From Bacillota bacterium (lineage in GTDB: Bacteria > Bacillota > Clostridia > Ch29): a stretch of DNA of 64,000 bases. The position numbers were made by a program, and so were the translations under genes. Below the pieces are notes generated by a model. The model saw only the letters and a list, made by a program, of their open reading frames with translations, ran no database searches and was not told the DNA's origin. The stretch covers positions 1 to 64,000 of the forward strand of contig JABVCK010000006.1 of assembly GCA_013540605.1 (NCBI GenBank). The letters run 5' to 3'. The first letter of the stretch is position 1, and each line of letters opens with the position of its first letter. Positions 51,658-60,230 of this stretch are shown here, piece by piece.

Positions 51658-53256
51658 ATGGACCTTTTAAATAAACTGTTTAAGCCAAAGAAAAAGGATG
51701 ATACAAAAGAAATGCCCAGGGAGAAGGGGTTTGCGGACCTCAGAAAAAACCTGCAGTTTTTCAAAGAAAGGCTCAAGGACTGTGACGATGTGGTATACAG
51801 GGAATTCAGTGTCGGCAGCAAGTCCCAGTATGGTTTTGCCATAATCTATGTCGATGGAATGGTGGACAAATTCCTTATCAATGAGGAGATACTCAAATCC
51901 CTGATGTTGGAGGTCACCCGGTCAAGGCCTTCTCCCGGACTGTTCTCGGACAATATTTATTCCCTTACACTGAAGGGAGCTGTTACCTCGGGAGAGGTTA
52001 AAGAGGAGGAATACCTGGACAAGGCAATGACTTCGCTGCTTTCGGGCGATACCCTTTTGCTTGTGGACGGGTACAGGAAGGTAATAGTAATCGGGTCAAA
52101 GGGCTGGACCAACAGAGGCGTCCAGGAACCCCAGACCGAATCGGTCGTAAGGGGACCTCGGGAGGGGTTCAGCGAGACCCTCAGGATCAATACTTCGCTG
52201 CTCAGGAGAAGGCTAAAGGACCCCAACCTTAAGATAAAGCAGCTGCAGATGGGGAAACAGTCAAAGACGGATATAGCCGTTGCGTACATGGACAACATAG
52301 TCAACAGGGGCGTGCTGGAGGAGGTGAACCGAAGGCTTGAAGCCATTGATATTGATGGAGTTATGGACAGCGGGTACATCGAGCAGATGATCGAGGACAA
52401 CTGGTTTTCTCCCTTTCCGCAGGTTCAGAATACCGAAAGGCCGGACAAGGTTGCCGCAGCCCTTCTAGAAGGGAGAGTCGCCATAATATGCGACAACACC
52501 CCCTTCGTCCTGCTGGTTCCCGCTACCTTGAACATACTATTCCAGGCATCGGAGGACTATTACGAGAGGTGGTTCGTCGCATCGGCGATAAGGCTGCTGA
52601 GATACGTATCGGCATCGGTCTCATATCTGTTTCCTGCTGTTTATATTGCGATAACCTCCTATCACCCGGGGCTGATACCTACCGATCTGGCGCTTTACAT
52701 TGCAGGGACCAGAAGCACCGTACCCTTCCCCGCCTTTATTGAAGCGTTACTTATGGAAGCAACGCTGGAGCTGCTCAGGGAAGCGGGCATCCGGCTGCCA
52801 GGGCCGATAGGGCAGACCATCGGCATCGTGGGAGGTCTGGTCATCGGGACCGCAGCGGTTGACGCCGGCCTCGTCAGTCCTATAATGGTAATCATAGTCT
52901 CGCTGACGGCCATAGCCTCCTTTACCATATCATCCTACAACATAGCGATACCCTTCAGGCTGCTCCGGTTCATGCTTATGCTCCTGGCTTTAATACTAGG
53001 GCTGTACGGCATCATGATAGGCATACTTATAACGCTTGTACACCTATGCTCTCTGAAGAGCTTTGGGGTTCCATACCTTTCTCCGCTGGTGGGTACCCCC
53101 TACTATGAACTGAAGGATTCCTTCATAAAGGCGCCCAGGATATCAATGCAAAAGAGGCCGGAAAGCCTGAGCGGAGGGAACGATGTGAGGCTGCGGGACA
53201 AAAGGCGGGAAGGGCCGGGGAAGGGAGGCAAGAGCGAAAATGGCAAGAAACGATGA
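51658..53256 (+). CDS. gerKA: Spore germination protein, GerA/GerKA subunit
   Basis: This is the A subunit of a nutrient germinant receptor in the spore inner membrane. The 532-residue protein has a soluble N-terminal part (1-~275; REFSVGSKSQYGFAIIYVDG, TLLLVDGYRKVIVIGSKGW, RGPREGFSETLRINTSLLRR). A membrane part with four to five helices follows (SVSYLFPAVYIAITSYHPG, GLVIGTAAVDAGLVSPIMVI). ATG 51658 follows AGGAGG. The gene overlaps the next by 17 bases. The gerK name marks the family, not a known germinant. Confidence 0.95.
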   Translation: MDLLNKLFKPKKKDDTKEMPREKGFADLRKNLQFFKERLKDCDDVVYREFSVGSKSQYGFAIIYVDGMVDKFLINEEILKSLMLEVTRSRPSPGLFSDNIYSLTLKGAVTSGEVKEEEYLDKAMTSLLSGDTLLLVDGYRKVIVIGSKGWTNRGVQEPQTESVVRGPREGFSETLRINTSLLRRRLKDPNLKIKQLQMGKQSKTDIAVAYMDNIVNRGVLEEVNRRLEAIDIDGVMDSGYIEQMIEDNWFSPFPQVQNTERPDKVAAALLEGRVAIICDNTPFVLLVPATLNILFQASEDYYERWFVASAIRLLRYVSASVSYLFPAVYIAITSYHPGLIPTDLALYIAGTRSTVPFPAFIEALLMEATLELLREAGIRLPGPIGQTIGIVGGLVIGTAAVDAGLVSPIMVIIVSLTAIASFTISSYNIAIPFRLLRFMLMLLALILGLYGIMIGILITLVHLCSLKSFGVPYLSPLVGTPYYELKDSFIKAPRISMQKRPESLSGGNDVRLRDKRREGPGKGGKSENGKKR

Positions 53257-54373
53257 GAAGATAACCTCAAACCAGCTTGTTGCCATCATGATATCTTTAA
53301 TCATAGGTATAGGAATTCTCAGCCTTCCCCGGGAAGTCACCGAAGAGGCGGGACCCGACGGATGGGCGCTGATAATAATCGGAGGCATTGTATCAACCAT
53401 AGTCGCTTTTATTATAACCAGGCTGGGGGACCTATTCCCGGGCCAGTCCGTCGTCGAATACAGCAAGACGCTGCTGACCACACCCCTTGGCATACTGTAC
53501 AGCCTCGGTTTTATCCTCTATTTTCTTTTTTTCTGCGCCTTCGAGGTAAGGGTTTTTGCGGAGGTTTTGAAGCAGTTCCTTCTCGACAGGACGCCCACCG
53601 AGGTCATTGCCGCCACCTTTCTGCTGACATCCGCATACATGGTCAGGCAGGGAGTGGCTTCCATGGGCCGTATGGCGGAACTCCTTGTACCGGCTATAAT
53701 AATACCCTACTTTTTGTTCCTGCTTCCGGCTGTGGGTCAGATGAAGTATGACAACCTGCTGCCGGTGCTGAGGACCTCGCCTCTAAAGCTGCTGTCCGGG
53801 GCTGCAGTGGTCACAACCAGTTACCTGGGCTTCGAGCTGGCCCTGCTCCTGCAGGTCTATATGAAAAGGCCAAAGGATGCAGGCAAGGCCATGCTGATCG
53901 CCATGCCTCTGATAATGGTGTTCTACCTGGCGGTTGTCATATCAACCGTAAGCGTGCTCGGAATCCATGAGGTCAAAAAGATTATCTGGCCTTCCTTAGC
54001 CATATTCAGGCTGATCAAGGTTCCCGGGGCGTTTCTAGAGAACATACACGGTTTCATCATGAGCATCTGGGTTGTATCCATCTTCATGACACTGTCGGGG
54101 TTTTACTACGGCGCCGTACTGACCCTCAGCCGCATGTTGAAACTGAAGGACCACAGCCTGCTGGTGCTGCCCCTGGCCCCGGTGATATACTTCTTCTCCC
54201 TTGTTCCCGACAACGTGGCGAAGGTTTACGACTTCCTGGATATGTTCTCCATGTATCTGGGCATTCCCTTCGGGTTCATCTTTCCCGTGGGGCTGTACGT
54301 ATTGGCAAAGCTCAGGGGCATAAAGCCGAAGGAGGGGAAGGATGTTGAAAAACCTGCCGCGAAGAATGACTAG
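53240..54373 (+). CDS. gerKB: Spore germination permease, GerB/GerKB subunit
   Basis: This B subunit of the germinant receptor is an APC-type membrane protein of 377 residues with about ten helices. The segments SNQLVAIMISLIIGIGILSL (first base pair region similar to family start), FEVRVFAEVLKQFLLDRTP and LGIPFGFIFPVGLYVLAKL are typical of GerAB. It probably binds the germinant amino acid or sugar. It overlaps both neighbours in a tight three-gene operon. Confidence 0.95.
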   Translation: MARNDEKITSNQLVAIMISLIIGIGILSLPREVTEEAGPDGWALIIIGGIVSTIVAFIITRLGDLFPGQSVVEYSKTLLTTPLGILYSLGFILYFLFFCAFEVRVFAEVLKQFLLDRTPTEVIAATFLLTSAYMVRQGVASMGRMAELLVPAIIIPYFLFLLPAVGQMKYDNLLPVLRTSPLKLLSGAAVVTTSYLGFELALLLQVYMKRPKDAGKAMLIAMPLIMVFYLAVVISTVSVLGIHEVKKIIWPSLAIFRLIKVPGAFLENIHGFIMSIWVVSIFMTLSGFYYGAVLTLSRMLKLKDHSLLVLPLAPVIYFFSLVPDNVAKVYDFLDMFSMYLGIPFGFIFPVGLYVLAKLRGIKPKEGKDVEKPAAKND

Positions 54374-55574
54374 TCTGGTTTTGGTTATAGCGTTGGCCGC
54401 AGGCATTTCAGGGTGCTGGGATAAGGTCGAGATAGACGACCGGGCCTTTGTGCTGGCACTCGCCATCGACAAGTTCGAATACAGCGAAGAAGAAAAGGCC
54501 AGGGTGGAAGAGCAGGGTGCGGAGGAGGAGCAGCAGGGCATGACCCCGAAGGAGTACCCTGCCGACAGCAGGCGAAACAGGATAGTGGTGTCCATAGTGT
54601 ACCCGAACGTAGGCCTGCTGGGAGGGAAGGGAGGGCTTATCCCCGAGGATATGAAGTTTCCGATGTCCACCGTAGGCCCAGACATATACGAGTGTCTGAG
54701 TCAGCTGGCCATCAGCATGAGCAAGGACATATTCCTGGGACATCTGAAGGCTGTCCTCGTAGGGGAAGGGCTGGCCGCGGACAGGCAGCTGTTTATGGAG
54801 GTTTTGGACGACATGGACAGAAACTCCGAAATAAGCCGGAACGTATATTTCATAGTAGTGGAGGGCAAGGCCCAGCAGGCTTTGTTCATAGAGCCCCTGG
54901 TCGAGCCGATCATAGGCACCTACATAGAGAAGATATTCGAGACAAGCGCGCGCTCCTCCCGGTTTCACCAGAAGAAGCTCGGAGATGTACTGAGGTCGCT
55001 GGATATTCACGGGGATGCCCTGGCGCCCCGGCTGGTAATGAGGGAGAGGGAGCTTGCCGTTGCGGGAAGCTGCGTGATAAAGGACTACAGGCATGCGGGC
55101 TGGCTCGGGGAAATCGAGACAAGGGCCGTCCAGTGGATCGACAATATGGTACGGGGCGGCATAATTACAGTATATGTCGATGATATACCCGTTCCCTACG
55201 AGATAACCGAGGCAGGGCGGGAGATAAAGATACAGCATGATGCGGGGGGCAACCTGCGTATGCACATATTGCTCAAGGGTGAGGGGAACATAGTCGGGTA
55301 TAAGTTTGCTGAAAAACAGGAGTTAATGGACGACAAATTCATAAAAAGCATCGAAAAAGCCATAGAAGAAGAGGTTGTGGCTGAATGCACCGGTGTTATG
55401 GATAAGCTGCAGCACCAGTTCGGTGTCGATATATGGGGTTTTAGTGAATACCTGAGAAAGTACCACCCTGAAATATACGATGAGGTTGGGAAGGACTGGG
55501 AGGAAATCTTCCCTGAAGTCAAAATGCTCTTTTCCAGCGATATTAAGATAAGGAGAATCGGAATAACAAAGTAA
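54342..55574 (+). CDS. gerKC: Spore germination lipoprotein, Ger(x)C subunit
   Basis: This C subunit of the germinant receptor has 410 residues, with a signal peptide ending in ISGCWDKVEIDDRAFV, where the cysteine is lipidated and the following motif is typical of Ger(x)C. The rest is soluble and lies outside the inner membrane. The C-terminal third has KSIEKAIEEEVVAECTGVMD and FGVDIWGFSEYLRKYHPEIY. The ATG at 54342 overlaps gerKB by 32 bases; TTG 54345 is a possible alternative start. Confidence 0.94.
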   Translation: MLKNLPRRMTSLVLVIALAAGISGCWDKVEIDDRAFVLALAIDKFEYSEEEKARVEEQGAEEEQQGMTPKEYPADSRRNRIVVSIVYPNVGLLGGKGGLIPEDMKFPMSTVGPDIYECLSQLAISMSKDIFLGHLKAVLVGEGLAADRQLFMEVLDDMDRNSEISRNVYFIVVEGKAQQALFIEPLVEPIIGTYIEKIFETSARSSRFHQKKLGDVLRSLDIHGDALAPRLVMRERELAVAGSCVIKDYRHAGWLGEIETRAVQWIDNMVRGGIITVYVDDIPVPYEITEAGREIKIQHDAGGNLRMHILLKGEGNIVGYKFAEKQELMDDKFIKSIEKAIEEEVVAECTGVMDKLQHQFGVDIWGFSEYLRKYHPEIYDEVGKDWEEIFPEVKMLFSSDIKIRRIGITK

Positions 55575-55613
55575 ATGTTTAAAAGAAGCCGTCCTTGTAA
55601 ATACTAACAATAA

Positions 55614-55689
55614 AGTCGGCAGTTATCAGTTACCAGTGGTCAGTGGTCAGTGACTAGCACCTGCGATCTGCGATCTGCCGACTGCGATC
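55614..55689. repeat. Heptad array F (arms abutting, no core)
   Basis: Six left heptads (AGTCGGC, AGTTATC, AGTTACC, AGTGGTC twice, AGTGACT) join via AGCACC to four right heptads (TGCGATC twice, TGCCGAC, TGCGATC). The array ends 14 bases before the spoIIR ribosome site. Confidence 0.88.
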
Positions 55690-55715
55690 TATATTTTATT
55701 ACGAGGGTGATAAAT

Positions 55716-56363
55716 TTGAAAAGAGCAGGAATAATCATACTTGTTTTCTTGGTGATTACAGCCGGTTTATACATAGGAAGGGTAACCTACCAGCAGGACC
55801 TCATGGTGGATAACCTGCTGCGGCTTCACGTAATAGCCAACAGCGATTCTCCCCGGGACCAGGCCCTGAAAAACGATGTCAGGGACAGGCTGGTTAAGGA
55901 GATAGGAGACCGGGTTGCGGGTATGGAGAGCAAACAAGAGGTGCTGGATTTTCTCCGGGACAACATGGAGCTGATCGAAACCGTAGCATCGGATGAGGTG
56001 GCCGCGCATAATGCATCCTACGGCGTAAAGGCTGAAACCGGCCGTTTTGAGTTCCCTACCAAGCTCTACGGAAACCTTGCGCTGCCTGCCGGAAAATATG
56101 ACGCCCTCCGGGTCTTTATAGGTGATGGGAATGGGGCAAACTGGTGGTGCGTGATGTTCCCGCCCCTGTGCTTCGTGGATACGAAGAACGCGGTTGCCTT
56201 TGCCAAGGACCAGGAGAGGGTAAGGGATATGCTCACCGAAGAAGAGTTCGAAATCCTTATGAGTTCTCAGAATATGGATGAGGTTCCCGTCAAGGTGCGC
56301 TTCAAGATTATCGAGCTTATAAACATGTCAAAAATAAAGCTCGCCCACGTATTCGGGCGCTAA
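55716..56363 (+). CDS. spoIIR: Stage II sporulation protein R
   Basis: SpoIIR is made in the forespore and secreted into the intermembrane space, where it triggers SpoIIGA to process pro-sigma-E. The 215-residue protein has an N-terminal membrane/signal helix (3-22) and the family core LLRLHVIANSDSPRDQALKN, FGNLALPAGKYDALRVFIGD-like segment (here YGNLALPAGKYDALRV) and NWWCVMFPPLCFVD. TTG 55716 follows GAGGGTGAT. The expected sigma-F promoter would fall in or before heptad array F; I could not identify it. Confidence 0.95.
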   Translation: MKRAGIIILVFLVITAGLYIGRVTYQQDLMVDNLLRLHVIANSDSPRDQALKNDVRDRLVKEIGDRVAGMESKQEVLDFLRDNMELIETVASDEVAAHNASYGVKAETGRFEFPTKLYGNLALPAGKYDALRVFIGDGNGANWWCVMFPPLCFVDTKNAVAFAKDQERVRDMLTEEEFEILMSSQNMDEVPVKVRFKIIELINMSKIKLAHVFGR

Positions 56364-56364
56364 C

Positions 56365-56398
56365 GGGACAGGGGGACGGTTCTTCCTGTCCCATTTTT
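56365..56398 (+). terminator. Terminator after spoIIR
   Basis: GGGACAGG and CCTGTCCC form the stem around GGGACGGTTCTT, then ATTTTT. A degenerate second copy (GACAGGGGACGGTTCTT) follows at 56420. Confidence 0.8.
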
Positions 56399-56533
56399 CT
56401 TGCTCCCGTGCTCCCGTGCGACAGGGGACGGTTCTTTCTTGCCGCATTTTTATTGTCCCCGTGACAGTTCTGTTTGCCTATTGAAATTAGAAAAGATTTG
56501 TGTTGTAATAATATATTAGTGACTTTAATGAAA

Positions 56534-56601
56534 GGGGACACACCTCCTATCAGTGGTCAGTGGCTAGCATCTAGGACCTAGCACCTTGAAGGAATGTCCC
56601 C
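56534..56601. repeat. Hairpin element carrying a heptad array in its loop
   Basis: The outer arms GGGGACACACCTCCT (56534) and GGAATGTCCCC (ending 56601) are the hairpin family in reverse orientation. In place of the usual loop are five heptads at 56552-56586: AGTGGTC, AGTGGCT, AGCATCT, AGGACCT, AGCACCT. Confidence 0.8.
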
Positions 56602-56625
56602 AATTTATGAAAGGGGGAGGTAGAT

Positions 56626-58095
56626 ATGAAAAACAGCGTACAGAACGCGCAAAACAGAGCGCCGCTGTTTGAAGCACTAAAGGACTATCATTCCAGGGGA
56701 GTAATACCCTTCGACGTTCCGGGGCACAAGCACGGCGTAGGGCTGCCCGAATTAGCGGAATATGTGGGCAGAAAGGTGCTTGAGATCGATGTCAACGCAA
56801 TGGAATGTCTTGATAATATATGCAACCCCATCGGGGTAATCAAGGAAGCGGAAGAACTGGCTGCGCGGGCATACGGCGCAACCAACGCTTTTTTTCTTGT
56901 CAATGGTACCACCTCCGGTGTACAGGCCATGATTATGGCGGCCTGCAGACCCGGAGATAAGATTATACTGCCCCGCAATGCGCACAAATCGGCTATTGCG
57001 GGATTGATACTCAGCGGGGCCGTTCCAATCTATATACAGCCTGAGATAGACGAGGACCTGGGTATTGCCATGGGAGTTTCAGCCGACAGCGTGAAACAGG
57101 CCATTGAGCAGTACCCGGACGCCAAGGCTATATTTATAATACACCCTACCTATTATGGCGCGGTATCGGATTTATCCTCCGTGATAGAATTGGCCAGGGA
57201 ATATGAAATGGTGGTCCTGGCGGACGAAGCCCATGGGGCCCACTTTCCCTTTCATCCCGAGCTTCCGGCAGGAGCCATGCGGCTCGGAGCGGACGCCAGC
57301 GCCGTCAGCACCCACAAAACAGGGGGGTCCCTGACACAAAGCTCTCTTCTGCTTTTGAACGACAGCATACTGGATGCCGACTACATGAAGACTACGCTGA
57401 ATCTCACCCAGACCACGAGCGCGTCCTATCTCCTGATGACATCGGTGGATATAGCGAGGAAGCAGCTGGCCACCAGGGGCGAGGCCATACTCTCGGAGGT
57501 GCTTGGGTACGTTAGGTGGGCTAGGGATGAAATAAACAAGGTGGACGGGCTCTATGCCTTCGGCAAGGAACTGGTGGGATCGCCGGGGGTATTTGATTTC
57601 GACGAGACAAAGCTGGGGGTAAACGTCAGAGGGCTCGGCCTTTCCGGCTATGAAGCGGAAAAGATACTCAGGCGTGAGTACAATATACAGGTTGAGCTTG
57701 CGGACATGTACAACATCCTTGCAATAGCTGCGGTCGGGGACACGCAGAGGTCGGTCGAAGCCCTGGTGGACGCCATCAGGGATATGGCCGGGAAATACAG
57801 GAACGGCCATGTAAGAAGGATTACCAGGGCTATGCTGAAAAACCCTGAAATCATAGTATCCCCGAGGGATGCGTACTACAGCAGCAAAAAGTCGGTTGCG
57901 CTGGAGGAAGCGGTGGGCTCGGTAAGCGGGGAGAGCATAATGGCATATCCTCCCGGAATACCGGTGGTAACGCCCGGTGAAATGATTACAGCCGAGATTG
58001 TCGAGTATGTAAAGCTGCTTAAGGCTGAGAACTGCATGCTGCAGGGCACCCAGGACCCCTATGTGAACAGGATACTGGTGCTCGGCCGTGAGTAA
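56626..58095 (+). CDS. Orn/Lys/Arg decarboxylase family protein
   Basis: This PLP-dependent decarboxylase of 489 residues is paralogous to 13510-14940. It has IPFDVPGHKHGVGLPEL, YGATNAFFLVNGTTSGVQAM, the PLP aspartate in VVLADEAHGAHFPF, the Schiff-base lysine in VSTHKTGGSLTQSS and the C-terminal IMAYPPGIPVVTPGEM. ATG 56626 follows GGGGGAGG. It makes a polyamine from a basic amino acid; arginine would fit the arginine-rich context, but the substrate is not determined. Heptad array H starts four bases after the stop. Confidence 0.92.
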   Translation: MKNSVQNAQNRAPLFEALKDYHSRGVIPFDVPGHKHGVGLPELAEYVGRKVLEIDVNAMECLDNICNPIGVIKEAEELAARAYGATNAFFLVNGTTSGVQAMIMAACRPGDKIILPRNAHKSAIAGLILSGAVPIYIQPEIDEDLGIAMGVSADSVKQAIEQYPDAKAIFIIHPTYYGAVSDLSSVIELAREYEMVVLADEAHGAHFPFHPELPAGAMRLGADASAVSTHKTGGSLTQSSLLLLNDSILDADYMKTTLNLTQTTSASYLLMTSVDIARKQLATRGEAILSEVLGYVRWARDEINKVDGLYAFGKELVGSPGVFDFDETKLGVNVRGLGLSGYEAEKILRREYNIQVELADMYNILAIAAVGDTQRSVEALVDAIRDMAGKYRNGHVRRITRAMLKNPEIIVSPRDAYYSSKKSVALEEAVGSVSGESIMAYPPGIPVVTPGEMITAEIVEYVKLLKAENCMLQGTQDPYVNRILVLGRE

Positions 58096-58098
58096 ACC

Positions 58099-58280
58099 AG
58101 TGGCCAGTGACTAGTTATCAGTTCCCAGATGCCAGTTGCCAGTACATAGGGTAGTGCTTAATGGAAAAGGCTTATAAGACTAACCCTAGAGACTGAGAAC
58201 TGATAACTGGGAACTAGAAACTGAATTTTTGCATCTGCGATCTGCTAACTACGAACTACCAACTACGAACTACGAACTAT
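58099..58280. repeat. Heptad array H
   Basis: Seven left heptads (AGTGGCC, AGTGACT, AGTTATC, AGTTCCC, AGATGCC, AGTTGCC, AGTACAT), a core AGGGTAGTGCTTAATGG, then two right blocks (TGAGAAC, TGATAAC, TGGGAAC, TAGAAAC; and TGCGATC, TGCTAAC, TACGAAC repeats). The right end overlaps the 3' end of the minus-strand glycosyltransferase gene and encodes its last four residues and stop. Confidence 0.9.
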
Positions 58281-59381
58281 ATCAATGAACAAATTGCATA
58301 TATCCCTGGTGGAGTGAGGCTTTGCCTTGCTCCCCGCGATTTCCTTCATATGACTCAACCGGACAGGTGAGTCCAGAAGCTGTCGTATAACTCCCTCCAC
58401 ATAGTCCTTGCTTTTAAACCTGATTGCCATACCGCTGTTCATCAGGTACTGGGCATTTCTTTCCTCCTGGCCCGGTATAGGTGAAATAATTGCGATGGGA
58501 AGTCTCATCGCCATAGCCTCGCTTATAGTAAGGCCTCCTGGTTTTGTAATCAATAGGTCGGATGCCGCCATTACCTTTGGTATATCCTCGGTATAACCCA
58601 GTATTACGCTGGGCTTGGATGACGGTGGGGCTATCGACTGGAGGGCATCCCTCAGCCTCCTGTTTTTCCCGCACACCACAATTATCTGGATATCAAGGGA
58701 ACTCCGAATGAGGCTCTTGAACACCTCTTTGACTTCCCCCATGCCGAGGCTTCCTCCCATGATCAAAAGGGTTGTCCTGTTTACATCGAGACCCAGAGAA
58801 GCTCTGACCTGCGCAGTATCATAGCTTTGGGCAAAGCCCTCATCTATGGGAATGCCCAGGGGGTATATCCTTCTCCTGTCCACACCCTTCCATTCCATCT
58901 CATAAATCAGGTCTTCATTTGCAATAATATAGAAATCCACTCCGTCCCTGATCCAGAAACTGTGGGGCGCGTAGTCGGTCAGCAGGGACACAACCCTGCA
59001 GGCAAGGTTGTTTTTGCGTTTAAGGTAGCATATCACCTCAAGGGGAAAGGGGTGTGTGCAGACCACTATCTTTGGGTTCCTGCTGTGAAGCAGGCCTTCC
59101 ATCTTCAGCGCCAGCAGGCGGTTTATTGTAAGGCTGATATCCGAGATGCCTTCCTCCTTTTCAGCCATATTGTAAAGCTTTTCGTAAAGGGTGGGACTCG
59201 CCTTTAAAGTTCCTATATATCCCCCTATTACCACCTTATCCACAACGGGATTTATATATTTTAGCCAGTCAATTATTTCTATGTCTATATTTTTTTCCAG
59301 GGATTCCATGGACTTCTTTATCACCTGGGCGGCTTTAATATGGCCTCCGCCCGCCGATACCGAGAGAATCAACACATCCAT
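58263..59381 (-). CDS. MGDG synthase-like glycosyltransferase (GT28)
   Basis: This 372-residue glycosyltransferase of the MurG/UgtP/MGDG-synthase group transfers sugar from a UDP-sugar, probably to diacylglycerol or another lipid. It has the N-terminal ILSVSAGGGHIKAAQVI, CTHPFPLEVICYL, LLTDYAPHSFWI, and the C-terminal donor site LLIMGGSLGMG, ITKPGGLTISEAMAM and PIPGQEERNAQYL. ATG 59381 follows GGAGGC and gives the family start MDVLILSVSAGGGH. The final VRSS and stop are encoded by heptad repeats. The gene is divergent from sleB. Confidence 0.9.
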   Translation of the reverse strand: MDVLILSVSAGGGHIKAAQVIKKSMESLEKNIDIEIIDWLKYINPVVDKVVIGGYIGTLKASPTLYEKLYNMAEKEEGISDISLTINRLLALKMEGLLHSRNPKIVVCTHPFPLEVICYLKRKNNLACRVVSLLTDYAPHSFWIRDGVDFYIIANEDLIYEMEWKGVDRRRIYPLGIPIDEGFAQSYDTAQVRASLGLDVNRTTLLIMGGSLGMGEVKEVFKSLIRSSLDIQIIVVCGKNRRLRDALQSIAPPSSKPSVILGYTEDIPKVMAASDLLITKPGGLTISEAMAMRLPIAIISPIPGQEERNAQYLMNSGMAIRFKSKDYVEGVIRQLLDSPVRLSHMKEIAGSKAKPHSTRDICNLFIDIVRSS

Positions 59382-59512
59382 AACAGATGCCTCCTTAAAC
59401 TTGTCTACTAATATATTATCAGAACGCTTCAAAAATGAATAGCCGATGCTGAATAATGCACTTTCTAATTACAGAAAATAAACGTGAAGCCATGCGAAGG
59501 GAGGAAAAACAG

Positions 59513-60202
59513 TTGAAAAAGGCAGTTATGATGCTATCGCTAGTTCTGGCATTGGTGTTTATTCTGAATATAGGTTATTCGATATATATAAGACAGTCGG
59601 TGGAGACAGCCAATCTTTACTGGGGTTCTAGGGGAAACGAGGTCATAGAAGTCCAGAAGAGGCTGAAGAACTGGGGCTATTATGACGGTGTGGTTGACGG
59701 CATATACGGTGCCAAGACCTACAGCGCGGTAAGGAAATTCCAGGCAAAGAACGGTCTGGCTGTAGACGGGGTGGTGGGAGATGCCACAAAGAGAGCCCTG
59801 GGGATACCTGTGGCAGAAACTAAGTACCAGACTACCCGGGGAGCATCCGGCAGGGACAACACCTACCTGCTGGCGCAGGCCATACACGGAGAAGCAAGGG
59901 GAGAGCCCTATATAGGACAGGTTGCCGTGGGGGCGGTTATCCTGAACAGGGTCAATCACCCATCCTTTCCCAACACCATCCCCGGAGTAATATTCCAGCC
60001 CGGCGCATTTACCGCCGTATCTGACGGGCAGATATACATGAACCCCGGCGACACCGCCCTCAAAGCCGCCAGGGACGCTCTGAACGGCTGGGACCCGTCG
60101 GGGGGGGCCATATACTACTACAACCCGGCTAAGACCACAAACCAATGGATTTATTCAAGACCTGTCATAACGGTTATCGGTAAGCACAGGTTTGCCAAAT
60201 GA
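59513..60202 (+). CDS. sleB: Spore cortex-lytic enzyme SleB
   Basis: SleB is a lytic transglycosylase that breaks muramic-delta-lactam cortex during germination. The 229-residue protein has a signal helix (2-22), a peptidoglycan-binding domain at about 30-100 (SRGNEVIEVQKRLKNWGYYDG, AVRKFQAKNGLAVDGVVG) and the Hydrolase_2 catalytic domain at 115-229 with the glutamate in AQAIHGEARGEPYIGQVAVG. The start is TTG 59513 with GGGAGG 8 bases upstream. ypeB follows, as in Bacillus sleB-ypeB. Confidence 0.95.
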   Translation: MKKAVMMLSLVLALVFILNIGYSIYIRQSVETANLYWGSRGNEVIEVQKRLKNWGYYDGVVDGIYGAKTYSAVRKFQAKNGLAVDGVVGDATKRALGIPVAETKYQTTRGASGRDNTYLLAQAIHGEARGEPYIGQVAVGAVILNRVNHPSFPNTIPGVIFQPGAFTAVSDGQIYMNPGDTALKAARDALNGWDPSGGAIYYYNPAKTTNQWIYSRPVITVIGKHRFAK

Positions 60203-60230
60203 ATCTTAACCAGGAAGGAAGTGAGAGAAT

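Noticed and set aside
59430-59512. Sigma-G promoter for sleB based on a TGAATA box
   Set aside because: A TGAATA is present at 59436, but the -10 position does not match the sigma-G consensus well enough.
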